Below are positions 9,721-18,522 of a stretch of DNA of 64,000 nt, piece after piece (positions within the stretch are counted from its first letter, which is position 1; the number at the start of each line of letters is the position of its first letter). Source of the stretch: Pseudoalteromonas galatheae (lineage in GTDB: Bacteria; Pseudomonadota; Gammaproteobacteria; Enterobacterales; Alteromonadaceae); the NCBI RefSeq assembly GCF_005886105.2, contig NZ_PNCO02000001.1, positions 1,981,001 to 2,045,000 of the forward strand. The letters are read 5' to 3'. The translations under genes and the position numbers were made by a program. The notes under the pieces are model-generated. The model did no database searches, had not been told where the DNA came from, and saw only the letters and a program-made list of their open reading frames with translations.

Positions 9721-9926
9721 GTATCATCTACGTATTAATACCTATCGCCATTTTATTCGTCATTATTGCTATTGGTATTTTCTTTTGGGCAGTAAAAAGT
9801 GAACAATTTTCAGATTTGAATAAACAGGGCCACAGTATCTTATTCGATGACGATAAAACACAAACAAGTGATCAACCGTCAAAACCATCAGCAGACAAGA
9901 GCAACAACGACAACTACCATGAATGA
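9717..9926 (+). CDS. ccoS: cbb3-type oxidase assembly protein CcoS
   Basis: A 69-residue single-pass membrane protein: hydrophobic segment (about residues 3-25, IIYVLIPIAILFVIIAIGIFFWAV) followed by the CcoS signature KSEQFSDLNKQGHSILFDDD. It is needed for cofactor insertion into cbb3 oxidase in characterised bacteria. The start overlaps the ccoI stop (ATGA) and the end overlaps the next start by eight bases (ATGAATGA). Confidence 0.94.
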   Translation: MSIIYVLIPIAILFVIIAIGIFFWAVKSEQFSDLNKQGHSILFDDDKTQTSDQPSKPSADKSNNDNYHE

Positions 9927-10590
9927 AATAAGCTTGCTAAGCGCATTTATAATGGGACTTGCAGGAAGTGGCCACTGCTTGGTGATGTGTGGCGGTATTG
10001 CCAGCTCGCTACAGCTGGCGAGCAAGCAGCTTTCTGCGGTTGTTGTTACTCTGTTTTACAATATCGGACGCGTCTCAAGCTATGCACTTGCAGGCAGCCT
10101 TGTCGCCCTACTCGGGGCAAGTCTCGCCAAGCAAAACACATCACTCGCCATTATATTACAATTGATGAGTGGTATTTTTATGGTGCTTGTCGCTATCTAT
10201 GTAATGCGCTTAGCCAGCACCTTGAAATGGCTAGAGTCGTTTGCTAAAAGCTTAATTTGGCGCCATATTGTTAAGCTCAATCGCTACTTAGTTCCTGTCA
10301 ATACAAAAACTAAAGCGTTTTGCTACGGAGCCTTATGGGGGTGGCTACCTTGCGGTCTAGTATATTCAGCTTTAACATGGACATTACAAGCCCAATCACC
10401 TTTCGAAGGAGCACTTATTATGCTCGCTTTTGGAGCGGGTACAATGCCTGCGCTTATCGCAATTGGACAATCAGCTCAACTGCTACAAAATTTTATAAAT
10501 CATGTAGCTACTCGTATCATTATGGGTAATTTATTGATTTGGTATGGTGTTTACCTAATTATCATTGCAACTGATAAGTTAGTACATTAA
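9919..10590 (+). CDS. SafE/DsbD_2-like membrane protein of the cco-fnr cluster
   Basis: A 223-residue polytopic membrane protein with about six segments. The family features are MGLAGSGHCLVMCGGIASSLQ near the N-terminus, with two Cys, and WGWLPCGLVYSALTWTL about two thirds along; both are typical of the sulfite exporter TauE/SafE-like, UreH/DsbD_2 family. I start at ATG 9919, where homology begins; the frame extends 24 poor residues upstream inside ccoS. In Shewanella and relatives this gene sits between ccoS and fnr. The Cys-containing helices suggest transport of copper or reductant for oxidase assembly, which is inference. Confidence 0.85.
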   Translation: MNEISLLSAFIMGLAGSGHCLVMCGGIASSLQLASKQLSAVVVTLFYNIGRVSSYALAGSLVALLGASLAKQNTSLAIILQLMSGIFMVLVAIYVMRLASTLKWLESFAKSLIWRHIVKLNRYLVPVNTKTKAFCYGALWGWLPCGLVYSALTWTLQAQSPFEGALIMLAFGAGTMPALIAIGQSAQLLQNFINHVATRIIMGNLLIWYGVYLIIIATDKLVH

Positions 10591-10707
10591 CCTATCCCTA
10601 TCTGAGCAAACTCATCATTTAAGATTATTGGTTAACATTTTGAGATTAGGAGCTCCAATTGATAATCACATTTTCTTTCGCGTGTCATATGAGTTTGTAG
10701 CGCTCTG

Positions 10708-10737
10708 GAACACCAAAGTCAGTATGCTTTGATGTTC
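10708..10737. repeat. inverted repeat upstream of fnr
   Basis: GAACACCAAAG (10708-10718) and CTTTGATGTTC (10727-10737) are complementary at 10 of 11 positions around an 8-base spacer. The dyad ends 38 bases before the fnr ATG. It does not match the FNR consensus. It could be an operator or a leader hairpin. No T-run follows, so it is not an ordinary terminator. Confidence 0.55.
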
Positions 10738-10775
10738 AGGTGCCTTAACGTGCGTCATAGACTTATGGAAATTTT

Positions 10776-11510
10776 ATGGACTTAAGTAATCAAAACCGCT
10801 CAAAGAGCCAATGCACAATCAGCTGCAATAATTGCAGTATCAGTCAACTTTGTCTCCCGTTTTCGCTTAATGGCAGCGAAATGGACAAATTAGATGAAAT
10901 CATTGAACGTAAGAAACCACTGCATAAAGGGGATTTCCTTTTTGAGTCAGGCACGCCATTAAATGCCATCTTTGCTGTTCGTTCTGGTTCATTTAAAAGC
11001 TACACATTGTCCGAACAAGGTGATGAGCAAATCACAGGATTTCACCTTGCAGGCGATCTCGTAGGCTTTGACGCCATCAATAAAATGCAGCATCAGAGCT
11101 TTGCGCAAGCTTTAGAAACTTCCATGGTATGCGAAATCCCTTTTGACACCCTTGATGAATTAGCGGGTAAGCTGCCTAAGTTACGTCAACAGATCATGCG
11201 GTTAATGAGTAGTGAAATCAATTACGACCAAGAGATGTTATTATTATTGAATAAAAAAACTGCTGAAGAGCGCTTAGCAACTTTTATCTATAACCTTTCC
11301 AATCGCTTTGGCGAACGTGGTTTTTCCCGTAAAGAGTTCCGCTTTACGATGACGCGCGGTGAAATTGGTAACTACTTGGGTCTTACAGTAGAAACGATTA
11401 GTCGTTTACTCAGCCGCTTCCAAAAAGCAGGAACAATAAAGGTAGAAGGCAAGTTTATTACCATTATTGATGCTGCAGCCCTAGCTGAAACAGCCGCGAT
11501 TACATCTTGA
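10776..11510 (+). CDS. fnr: anaerobic regulator FNR (EtrA-like)
   Basis: A 244-residue CRP/FNR family global oxygen sensor. The N-terminus has [14 protein letters not shown], giving the cluster ligands Cys17, Cys20 and Cys26, with the fourth at Cys119 (SMVCEIPF); all four ligands of the oxygen-labile [4Fe-4S] cluster are kept at E. coli spacing. The effector beta-roll is residues about 30-150, the dimer helix follows, and the recognition helix [16 protein letters not shown] at about 205-220 carries the FNR ExxSR residues. It is close to E. coli FNR across its length. It probably controls the adjacent cco genes. Confidence 0.96.
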   Translation: MDLSNQNRSKSQCTISCNNCSISQLCLPFSLNGSEMDKLDEIIERKKPLHKGDFLFESGTPLNAIFAVRSGSFKSYTLSEQGDEQITGFHLAGDLVGFDAINKMQHQSFAQALETSMVCEIPFDTLDELAGKLPKLRQQIMRLMSSEINYDQEMLLLLNKKTAEERLATFIYNLSNRFGERGFSRKEFRFTMTRGEIGNYLGLTVETISRLLSRFQKAGTIKVEGKFITIIDAAALAETAAITS

Positions 11511-11628
11511 TTTAGAACAAACTATTTACCGTTAAGACTTTATCCTTAGATAGGATCGGTTACACTCAATAAGGTCAGAGGTGAAAAAGCTTCTGATCTT
11601 ATTTGTATACCGTTTTAAGGAGATAGTC

Positions 11629-12552
11629 GTGGATAAAATCAAAAGTATACTCACAGTAATAGATCCAACCAAAGAGCGCCAAAATAGCTTAGAACGCGCT
11701 ATCAATCTTGCCAAACGTACCGGCGCAACCATCACTGCATTCATGTCTATTTATGACTTCTCCTATGAAATGACCACAATGTTGTCTAAAGACGAGCGTG
11801 AAGCAATGCGTGAAGCGGTAATTAAAGACAGAGAAGCATGGCTCGCCGACATGATTAAGGGATTTTCCGATGTGAGTATCCAAACTAAGGTACTGTGGCA
11901 TAACCGCCCCTACGAAGCAATTATCAAAACCGTGCTCACGCATGATTATGATTTGGTCATTAAATCGACGCATCAACACGATACGCTAAAGTCAGTTATC
12001 TTCACCCCGACCGACTGGCATTTAATTCGTAAATGCCCTGCACCACTATTGCTGGTTAAGGATCATGCTTGGCCAGATCAAGGAAACATTATTGCAGCTG
12101 TAAACTCTGTCAGCGATAACGAGCAACATCAACAACTCAATAAACGTATCATTACAGACGCCCAGTTTTTGTGTGAGTTGGCCAACGCCAAATTGAGCCT
12201 TGTAAATACCTACCCGGCAACACCAGTCAATATAGCGATTGAAATCCCCGAGTTTAACCCATCGCAATACAATGAAGCCGTTAAAAAGCACCATGAAGAC
12301 GAAACGTTTGCACTCGCAGAAACTTATTCAATAGATAGAAGCGACTGTATCATCAAAGAAGGTCTACCAGAGGACGTTATTCCCTACGTTGCCAAAGATA
12401 AAGATGCTGAGCTGGTTGTCATTGGCACTGTCGGTCGCACTGGGCTGAGTGCAGCGCTTGTTGGCAATACTGCTGAGCATGTTATTGATAGCTTAGACTG
12501 TGATGTCTTAGCACTAAAGCCAGACGGCTATAAATCCCCATTAGAAGACTGA
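11629..12552 (+). CDS. uspE: universal stress protein E
   Basis: A 307-residue tandem universal stress protein with two Usp domains. Conserved segments match E. coli UspE: IYDFSYEMTTML, HQHD, FTPTDWHLIRKCP, NIAIEIPEFNPS, GLPEDVIP and VGTVGRTGLSAA. I start at GTG 11629, preceded by AAGGAGA at good spacing; the in-frame GTG at 11581 lacks conservation. The gene follows fnr, the order seen in E. coli and Shewanella. It is a cytoplasmic stress and motility-linked factor in E. coli; the molecular role is poorly defined. Confidence 0.94.
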   Translation: MDKIKSILTVIDPTKERQNSLERAINLAKRTGATITAFMSIYDFSYEMTTMLSKDEREAMREAVIKDREAWLADMIKGFSDVSIQTKVLWHNRPYEAIIKTVLTHDYDLVIKSTHQHDTLKSVIFTPTDWHLIRKCPAPLLLVKDHAWPDQGNIIAAVNSVSDNEQHQQLNKRIITDAQFLCELANAKLSLVNTYPATPVNIAIEIPEFNPSQYNEAVKKHHEDETFALAETYSIDRSDCIIKEGLPEDVIPYVAKDKDAELVVIGTVGRTGLSAALVGNTAEHVIDSLDCDVLALKPDGYKSPLED

Positions 12553-12570
12553 GCCAGCGCGCAAGTTAAT

Positions 12571-12605
12571 TGAATGTGCGGCTATAATACATAGTCGCAC
12601 ATTCA
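12571..12605. terminator. hairpin between convergent uspE and PepSY gene
   Basis: TGAATGTGCGGCTAT (12571-12585) pairs with ATAGTCGCACATTCA (12591-12605): 14 Watson-Crick pairs and one G-U around a 5-base loop. It lies between two convergent stop codons, as expected for a shared bidirectional terminator, though neither side has a long T-run. Confidence 0.6.
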
Positions 12606-12607
12606 CT

Positions 12608-13804
12608 TTATGTATACCTGGCAAGCCAGAAATAAAAGTAAAATGCTGATAAGCAAAATATCGGCAATGTCGCCAGCTGTGCACTCGTTATACTTTTAGA
12701 CTTAGTGCGCTTGTATGTCATCATCACACCGGTAAACGACAGTCCGGTTAATGCGAAGCCAAACACAAACCATATAAGCTTAGAAGTGATCCCCGCAAAA
12801 TAACCAAAGTGTAATGGATCTGCATACTCGTTAAGATAGTTTCCCCACGCCATATTTTTAGGTTGCTGTATTGCTAAAACCTCTAACGTTGTTGCGTTTA
12901 TATAAACCTTGTGCGCTCTATCTCGAAGTAAAGGGTTTGTACTCATTCCTTGAAAGCGCAGTACCACATTATCTGCTCTTGGCAATTGTATCGTTGTTAT
13001 CGTCCAATTAGGAATGGCATGCTCCGCCTTCTCAAAAGCGCTTTCAAATCTCTTTGCAGAGAGCATGTTAATGTTTTCTAGCGCTGTAATATGCTCAACT
13101 TTTGGAGCCGGAGGCTCCAAACTCGCACCCGCTACCCGTGCAGAAAACTCATATAGATACCAAATACCCGTGATTATTATAAGCGCAGTAAACCACAATC
13201 CCCATAAGCCAAAAACCTTATGCAGGTCACTCAAAAATACTCTTGTACCTTGTACCACTCTCAAACGCCAAAGCGCAACTTTCCAATTTCGTGTGGTTTT
13301 CAGTCCAGTGTAGACAGAGATCAGTAAAATGAATGCAAAAGCGGTAACAATTGGTAGTCCGGGCATTGCCGGCATAAATAGGTAGCGATGCAAGTCTCTA
13401 AAAAAGCGCTGTATTGTGAGTAATGGAATATCACCTGTTACTTCATGGGTCCATCGGTCGACGTGAACATACCTATCACTTTTAGCCTCGAAAGTTACCC
13501 TTGCACGATAGGTAAAGTAGTCACTTCCCATTGTGCCCAATGTAATAATTCGGCCTTCAGGATAGCGCTCAGCTATCGACGCATACATGTTTCTCCACGA
13601 TGCCGCCGTTTGCTCTTTTATCTCTTCGGGCTTTTGACTCGCACGCATTTCGTCAAAAATAAGCCAATCTAATTCATTTGAAATGGTTGCAATTGTGCCC
13701 GTTGCGAGGATCACAAACATGACCGCCGCTAATTGAAAGCCTACCCAGGCATGTAAATCATATAGCTTGCGTAGCCGCTTTCTTTGTCTAGCTTTGTCTG
13801 CCAT
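12608..13804 (-). CDS. PepSY-associated TM helix protein (putative ferric-siderophore reductase)
   Basis: A 398-residue inner-membrane protein of the PepSY_TM family. Membrane helices lie near residues 18-42, 140-162, 190-215 and 340-385, with a PepSY-like periplasmic domain between. Histidines sit at helix ends (YDLHAWVGF, RDLHRYLF, SDLHKVFGLWG, DPLHFGYF), as in family members thought to bind heme and reduce ferric siderophores. It lies 74 bases downstream of the TonB receptor on the same strand, so the pair probably imports and reduces an iron chelate. The reductase role is inference. Confidence 0.82.
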   Translation of the reverse strand: MADKARQRKRLRKLYDLHAWVGFQLAAVMFVILATGTIATISNELDWLIFDEMRASQKPEEIKEQTAASWRNMYASIAERYPEGRIITLGTMGSDYFTYRARVTFEAKSDRYVHVDRWTHEVTGDIPLLTIQRFFRDLHRYLFMPAMPGLPIVTAFAFILLISVYTGLKTTRNWKVALWRLRVVQGTRVFLSDLHKVFGLWGLWFTALIIITGIWYLYEFSARVAGASLEPPAPKVEHITALENINMLSAKRFESAFEKAEHAIPNWTITTIQLPRADNVVLRFQGMSTNPLLRDRAHKVYINATTLEVLAIQQPKNMAWGNYLNEYADPLHFGYFAGITSKLIWFVFGFALTGLSFTGVMMTYKRTKSKSITSAQLATLPIFCLSAFYFYFWLARYT

Positions 13805-13840
13805 CTTGATCCTCTTAAAGGTCGACTTTCATTCCCATAA

Positions 13841-13860
13841 GCTCGGATAACTTACCGAGC
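13841..13860 (-). other. hairpin between TonB receptor and PepSY genes
   Basis: GCTCGG (13841-13846) and CCGAGC (13855-13860) form a 6-base stem with an 8-base loop in the 74-base gap between the receptor stop and the PepSY start. There is no T-run. It may stabilise the upstream transcript or lower read-through; weak evidence. Confidence 0.3.
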
Positions 13861-13878
13861 CTCAGGTCAACTTAAGCA

Positions 13879-16032
13879 TTACCAGTTGTAGGTAAACTCC
13901 AAGAAAGCATTTCGTGGCTCACCAGGAAAGTGTCCTGTGCGCTCTAAAAAACCCGACTCTGCATATTCTTTATCGAATACGTTTTCAACTCGGAATAGCA
14001 CACTGTAGTTATCTAGTTCCCAAATAATGGAGGTGTCAGCGACGAAATAGGAATTTAGAGTTTGACCAGATAAACTAAGTTGCTCATCCACGTAGTTACC
14101 GCCAACTGCGAAAGCCAAATTCCACTCAGGGATCTGATATCGAGTCCACACCCCAAACTGATTTTCAGGGGCGTTGGCAAATTTATCGCCAACACTATTG
14201 CGGATCCCACCAGCGCCATTGTCAGCGGTGATAGTCGCATCATTATAAGCATAGGCTAGGCTTACTACCCAGTCAGGAGTCACGTCGGTGATCAACTCGA
14301 TTTCTAGACCTTTACTCGTGATTTCCCCAATTGGCGCTAAATTATCAACCCCATCTTGCTCAGGATCTGTACCTGTATTTTGTAGCAAGTTTTGCCTTGT
14401 TATCTGATAACCAGCCACTTTTAGCAATGTACTTCCGTTAAATAACTCTGCGTTAAGCCCAACTTCAATGATATCACCTGTCGTTGGCTCAAATGGACCA
14501 CCCGCTTTTTCATCCTGGCTGGACACGCCTTGAGGTTCGTAAGAATCAGCCCACTGTGAATACAACGAGATATCATCAGATAGCTTGTAGATACCACCAA
14601 TTCTGAAGCTGACATTGGTATCATCAAACTTACTGCCATTGGCATCGTCTTCAAACTGGTCATAACGAACGCCTGCTACAAACGTTACTTTCTCCCAGGC
14701 GAGCTCGTTGAGTACATACGTGCCATTACGCTTTTGTTTTGTTGTACTTTCTGGCGCAAACTTCACATTGTATTGATTTGCCTGCGTTTCTCCATAATTA
14801 GGATTGTAGAGAGACAAAGGCAAAATATCCGAGTCTAACGAGGTACCATTTAGGTAACGTGTGACAAAGTCATTAGAGGCTGACGCTCGACCCAACAACG
14901 CATCTTCTTGCCCTGAATATATATCTAGTCCAAATGCGGTACGCTGCTCAGCACCAAACATCTGTGTTTCATAAACAAAGTTAGCAGCAAAAGATAGCTG
15001 AGACTGGGCTCTTAGTTGATCTCGGAACTCACGTGCGACCAAATCGATTTGACCATCTTTATTGCTATCGATGAGTGCTCTTGGTTCATGATAATTTTGT
15101 TCTTGTTCATTATCTATATAGCGGAGCGCAACGTTGTAGCTTAGTGATGGACTTAAATCCCCAACAACACTCGCTTGCAATACATCTGAAGTTAGATTTA
15201 AAAAGTCTGTAGGCTCATTATGGTTCCACGATGGTGTAGTTAAAAACTCACCGTCATCGCCAGCGGGGACACCGCGTAAGCGATTCGCGTCCAAGTCCTG
15301 CTTGTAATGCGTGTATTGCAAAATCAAACGAGCATCATCAAAATCATAAGCGTAACCTGCGTCTACAATTGCCACTTCGCTGGCACTATTATCACGGTAG
15401 GTATCTTGTTGCTCGTAAAAGGCTCCAAGACGAATGCTTTGCGCTTGTGCTACTTCACCTGTCACTTCACCAGAAGCACCATAGCGGCTATCTGTGCCCA
15501 CAATGATACGGGTGTTTGCACTAAACTCAGATTGCGGCTTTTTAGTTATATAGTTGAATAATCCACCAGGTGCCCCGGGTCCATAAAGCATACCGGCGGG
15601 ACCTTTTAAAAAGTCGACACGCTCGACATTAAATAACTGCGGGACATTAAACCCCACATATGGGTCGCCTCTTAGACCATCAAAATAAATTTCTTCTTGA
15701 CGAAAGCCACGTGCAGTTACCCCTGCGTAACTAAATTGGCTTACCCCCGCGATATTACGATAGAGATCTTTGGCATCTCTTGCTGCTAGGTCACGGATCA
15801 GATTTGCATTGAGAGAGGTCACCATTTGGGTCGAGTTAAGTGGGTCAACCGCAAGCTTTCCTGTTGCAGATTCACCATTACGATATAAATTTAATGTACG
15901 GCTAACGACGGTTATTTTTTCGATATCTTGGTCTTTAAGCTTATCTTCTGACACTAGCTGCTGAGCTGACGCATGCAAAGACGGATACATAATCGCCAAA
16001 GCGATAAGGGATAGTTTTGATATTGTTTTCAT
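13879..16032 (-). CDS. TonB-dependent siderophore receptor
   Basis: A 717-residue outer-membrane receptor. It has a Sec signal peptide (about residues 1-23, ending HASA), a TonB-box-like KITVVS near residue 40, a plug domain (DLYRNIAGVSQFSY, VDFLKGPAGMLYGPGAPGG) and a 22-strand barrel ending in the aromatic signature FLEFTYNW. The plug follows the ferrichrome/hydroxamate-type receptor pattern, but the ligand cannot be named. A Fur-like box lies about 35 bases upstream, and a PepSY reductase-like gene follows. There is no N-terminal STN domain, so signalling through an anti-sigma factor is not expected. Confidence 0.92.
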   Translation of the reverse strand: MKTISKLSLIALAIMYPSLHASAQQLVSEDKLKDQDIEKITVVSRTLNLYRNGESATGKLAVDPLNSTQMVTSLNANLIRDLAARDAKDLYRNIAGVSQFSYAGVTARGFRQEEIYFDGLRGDPYVGFNVPQLFNVERVDFLKGPAGMLYGPGAPGGLFNYITKKPQSEFSANTRIIVGTDSRYGASGEVTGEVAQAQSIRLGAFYEQQDTYRDNSASEVAIVDAGYAYDFDDARLILQYTHYKQDLDANRLRGVPAGDDGEFLTTPSWNHNEPTDFLNLTSDVLQASVVGDLSPSLSYNVALRYIDNEQEQNYHEPRALIDSNKDGQIDLVAREFRDQLRAQSQLSFAANFVYETQMFGAEQRTAFGLDIYSGQEDALLGRASASNDFVTRYLNGTSLDSDILPLSLYNPNYGETQANQYNVKFAPESTTKQKRNGTYVLNELAWEKVTFVAGVRYDQFEDDANGSKFDDTNVSFRIGGIYKLSDDISLYSQWADSYEPQGVSSQDEKAGGPFEPTTGDIIEVGLNAELFNGSTLLKVAGYQITRQNLLQNTGTDPEQDGVDNLAPIGEITSKGLEIELITDVTPDWVVSLAYAYNDATITADNGAGGIRNSVGDKFANAPENQFGVWTRYQIPEWNLAFAVGGNYVDEQLSLSGQTLNSYFVADTSIIWELDNYSVLFRVENVFDKEYAESGFLERTGHFPGEPRNAFLEFTYNW

Positions 16033-16066
16033 TTAGAGCCACAACTTGGTTATTATTAAAGCGCAA

Positions 16067-16085
16067 GCAAATGATAACAATTATT
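16067..16085 (-). promoter_or_regulatory. Fur-box-like operator
   Basis: GCAAATGATAACAATTATT agrees with the classical 19-base Fur consensus at about 14 of 19 positions by eye. It lies 35-53 bases upstream of the TonB receptor ATG, a typical place for Fur to block the promoter. It supports iron-repressed expression of the receptor and PepSY genes. Confidence 0.65.
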
Positions 16086-16284
16086 AATTACACTTAAAAT
16101 AACTTAGATGCATTTAATTGCGTTTTTTGCAAAATTAAGAGCAAGATATCTCATACTGAGATCGTTTCTCCGGCCGTATCTATAAATTAGGTGCGTAGAG
16201 TTAACAGGTAATTTAAAGTGAAAAGTTTTTAATCTGTTGGAGAGCAAAAGTAGTTAAGTTGTAGAATACCAATTATTGACTTTT

Positions 16285-16309
16285 AGACTAGGCCTATCAG
16301 ACCTAGTCT
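16285..16309. other. hairpin downstream of ttcA
   Basis: AGACTAGG (16285-16292) and CCTAGTCT (16302-16309) form a perfect 8-base stem with a 9-base loop, 20 bases past the ttcA stop. On the minus strand the stem is followed by AAAA instead of a T-run, so it is an atypical terminator candidate. The rest of the 296-base gap (16033-16328) holds the Fur-like box and receptor promoter. Confidence 0.4.
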
Positions 16310-16328
16310 GGGAAATCATTGTTGAAAA

Positions 16329-17243
16329 TTAAATATTGGTTACATCAATAAACAATGATTCGTCAATGTTTGTCGAGGAAACCACCGCTTCATTAAAGTC
16401 ATAGGCCTCACGCTCACCGTCTCTATCTAGAGGCAAACTTTCGAAGTCAAAGAGTTCCGTGTCAGCCAGTTGGCTTGGGCTAACATTCTGAATTGATTTG
16501 AAAATATTCTCTACTCGACCCGGTGTTTTCTTATCCCACTCCACCAACATAGATTTAATGTTTTGACGTTGCAGGTTTTCTTGTGAACCACATAAGTTGC
16601 ACGGAATAATAGGAAAATCCTTATGTTCAGCATATTGAATAAGATCTTTTTCACGCGCATAAGTGAGCGGGCGGATCACCACATTACGACCGTCATCAGA
16701 GCGTAGCTTTGGTGGCATCGCTTTCATTCTTGCACCGTAGAACATGTTTAAAAACAGCGTTTCAACAATATCATCTAAATGGTGGCCTAGTGCGATTTTC
16801 GTCGCGCCAATTTTTTCCGCAAATGAGTACAAAGTACCACGACGTAATCGTGAACAAAGGCCACAAGTCGTTTTACCCTCTGGTACCTTTTCTTTTACGA
16901 CTGAGTAGGTATCTTTATCGATGATGTAATAAGGGATATCTAACGTTTCAAAGTACTCTGGTAAAATATGCTCTGGGAACCCCGGCTGCTTTTGATCCAG
17001 ATTAACCGCTACCACATCAAAGTGAATTGGTGCCGCCTTTTTTAGGCTAAGTAAAATATCTAGCATGGCGAATGAATCCTTACCACCGCTGATACAAGCC
17101 ATCACCACATCGCCTTCTTCGATCATATTATAATCTTTGATGGCGTTGCCGACATTACGGCGCAGACGCTTTTGCAGCTTATTAAACTCTAAAACTTCTT
17201 TGCGATTATCTTGCTCTGTCATGGTGTTAGGTGCCGTATTCAT
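16329..17243 (-). CDS. ttcA: tRNA 2-thiocytidine(32) synthetase TtcA
   Basis: A 304-residue cytoplasmic enzyme that thiolates cytidine 32 of certain tRNAs using ATP and an Fe-S cluster. The PP-loop SGGKDS is at residues 52-57. The cluster cysteines are in [10 protein letters not shown], with a further CNLCGS motif, as in characterised TtcA. Length and sequence are normal. ATG 17243 is used; an internal ATG at 17222 is possible. TtcA is often near fnr in gammaproteobacteria, and here it is about 5 kb away with the iron genes inserted. Confidence 0.95.
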   Translation of the reverse strand: MNTAPNTMTEQDNRKEVLEFNKLQKRLRRNVGNAIKDYNMIEEGDVVMACISGGKDSFAMLDILLSLKKAAPIHFDVVAVNLDQKQPGFPEHILPEYFETLDIPYYIIDKDTYSVVKEKVPEGKTTCGLCSRLRRGTLYSFAEKIGATKIALGHHLDDIVETLFLNMFYGARMKAMPPKLRSDDGRNVVIRPLTYAREKDLIQYAEHKDFPIIPCNLCGSQENLQRQNIKSMLVEWDKKTPGRVENIFKSIQNVSPSQLADTELFDFESLPLDRDGEREAYDFNEAVVSSTNIDESLFIDVTNI

Positions 17244-17341
17244 ACTTACTCAACTGTGTACTGTGGGCGTTATCGCGCTAGTACATTACTACATCAATTA
17301 TGGGGCGCCGATTATACGTGAAATTGAGATGAGGTAAAATA

Positions 17342-17369
17342 CAAAAATGGCGCCGTCCTGAGCGCCATT
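17342..17369 (-). terminator. terminator of the natAB operon
   Basis: A perfect 8-base stem AATGGCGC (17346-17353) / GCGCCATT (17362-17369) with an 8-base loop. Read on the minus strand it is followed by TTTTTGT. It begins 17 bases after the natB-like stop and ends the hydrolase-natA-natB transcript. Confidence 0.88.
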
Positions 17370-17385
17370 GTTGGGAGCTAATAAA

Positions 17386-18522
17386 TTAGAGGCCGAATAC
17401 CACTTTTTCACTTTTTAGCATGCGACTGCTCAGGTAAGTGAAAATTGCAAACAGCCCCAGCGTGACCGCGCTCGACAATAATAGTTGCGGTACTGGTATT
17501 GCATTGCCTTTAATGATTTCAATCATGGCGTTTTGCTGCGCTGCGATCGGCATCCATTGCATAATGTCGGTAGCAATATCATAGGTCGTAGCCATGCTCA
17601 TCATTACCGGAATGAACAACGCCATCGCCACATAAGATTGCGCTTCTTTAAATGATTTAGCCAAGAAAGAGATAAATATCAATAAACTGGCAGACATTAA
17701 CGCAATAGGCAGGCCAATTATAATTGCTGAAATAATAAATTTAGGACCTATGACCACCGTAAAGCCCATCACCTCCCAAGGCACCATATTATATGCAAAC
17801 TTAGATATTATGGTGGTTAACACTAGGGCAATAATAGAGAAACCTGCGATTGCCCCCACTTTAGCTAACACAATATGCATGGTACTGATCGGGTGGCTAA
17901 GTAAAAGCTGTAAAGAGTTGCGCTCTCGCTCCCCTGCGCTACTGTCAATTGCCATACCCATCGCCGCATAAAATAGTGAAATAATAATAGATAATGTTGC
18001 GATACCTAATACGAAGCCCCCTTTAGAAGTTGGTGTCGCTTGGTCATGAGTTTGGACATCAATCGCACGAGCAATTGTCGGATCGATACCACGCGCAACT
18101 AACCGCAATGAAGCAACTTCACTGTTATATAACATGAGGTTACGCTCTAGTCGGTTAATTGATGAGCGTAGCTTTTGCTCCGATTTATCAGCGATGATAA
18201 ATACCGTCGCGCTCTTTCCTTGCATCATATTTTCTTGGTAATCTTCGCTGATCTCCAAGGTAATGGCTTTAACCTCTTCGCCTTCACCATGTTCAATTTC
18301 TTTACTCGCTAAAAATTGTACTAAGTTAGGCGCATTCTCTGCGTTATTAATGGTGATTTTGAGTGCATCAGGCGAAGCCATTTGCTTAAACATGACGGTA
18401 AATAATACACACATTAGAATAGGTGCACCGATGCAATAGTAGAGGCCAGCCATCACCGAACGTTTGTCACGGCTTGCGTCTAACACTTCTTTTTTAAATA
18501 AAACTGAGATTAATTTCATCAT
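17386..18522 (-). CDS. natB: ABC-2 transporter permease, NatB-like
   Basis: A 378-residue membrane subunit of an ABC exporter. One N-terminal membrane segment (about 25-45) is followed by a large extracytoplasmic domain (about 50-170) and five more segments (from about 175 to 370), the NatB/ABC-2 layout. It starts MMKLISVLFKKEVLDASRDKR, the cytoplasmic helix typical of the family. The start overlaps the ATPase stop as ATGA (18519-18522). NatAB exports Na+ in Bacillus, but the substrate here is not known. Confidence 0.85.
   Translation of the reverse strand: MMKLISVLFKKEVLDASRDKRSVMAGLYYCIGAPILMCVLFTVMFKQMASPDALKITINNAENAPNLVQFLASKEIEHGEGEEVKAITLEISEDYQENMMQGKSATVFIIADKSEQKLRSSINRLERNLMLYNSEVASLRLVARGIDPTIARAIDVQTHDQATPTSKGGFVLGIATLSIIISLFYAAMGMAIDSSAGERERNSLQLLLSHPISTMHIVLAKVGAIAGFSIIALVLTTIISKFAYNMVPWEVMGFTVVIGPKFIISAIIIGLPIALMSASLLIFISFLAKSFKEAQSYVAMALFIPVMMSMATTYDIATDIMQWMPIAAQQNAMIEIIKGNAIPVPQLLLSSAVTLGLFAIFTYLSSRMLKSEKVVFGL

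Noticed and set aside
9987..10529. Two open frames on the plus strand within the SafE-like gene
   Set aside because: Alternative frame of a real membrane protein gene; no start signals or motifs.
10607..10697. CAAACTCAT / ATGAGTTTG inverted repeat spanning the fnr upstream region
   Set aside because: Arms are nine bases but 73 bases apart; chance is likely and no structure is expected.
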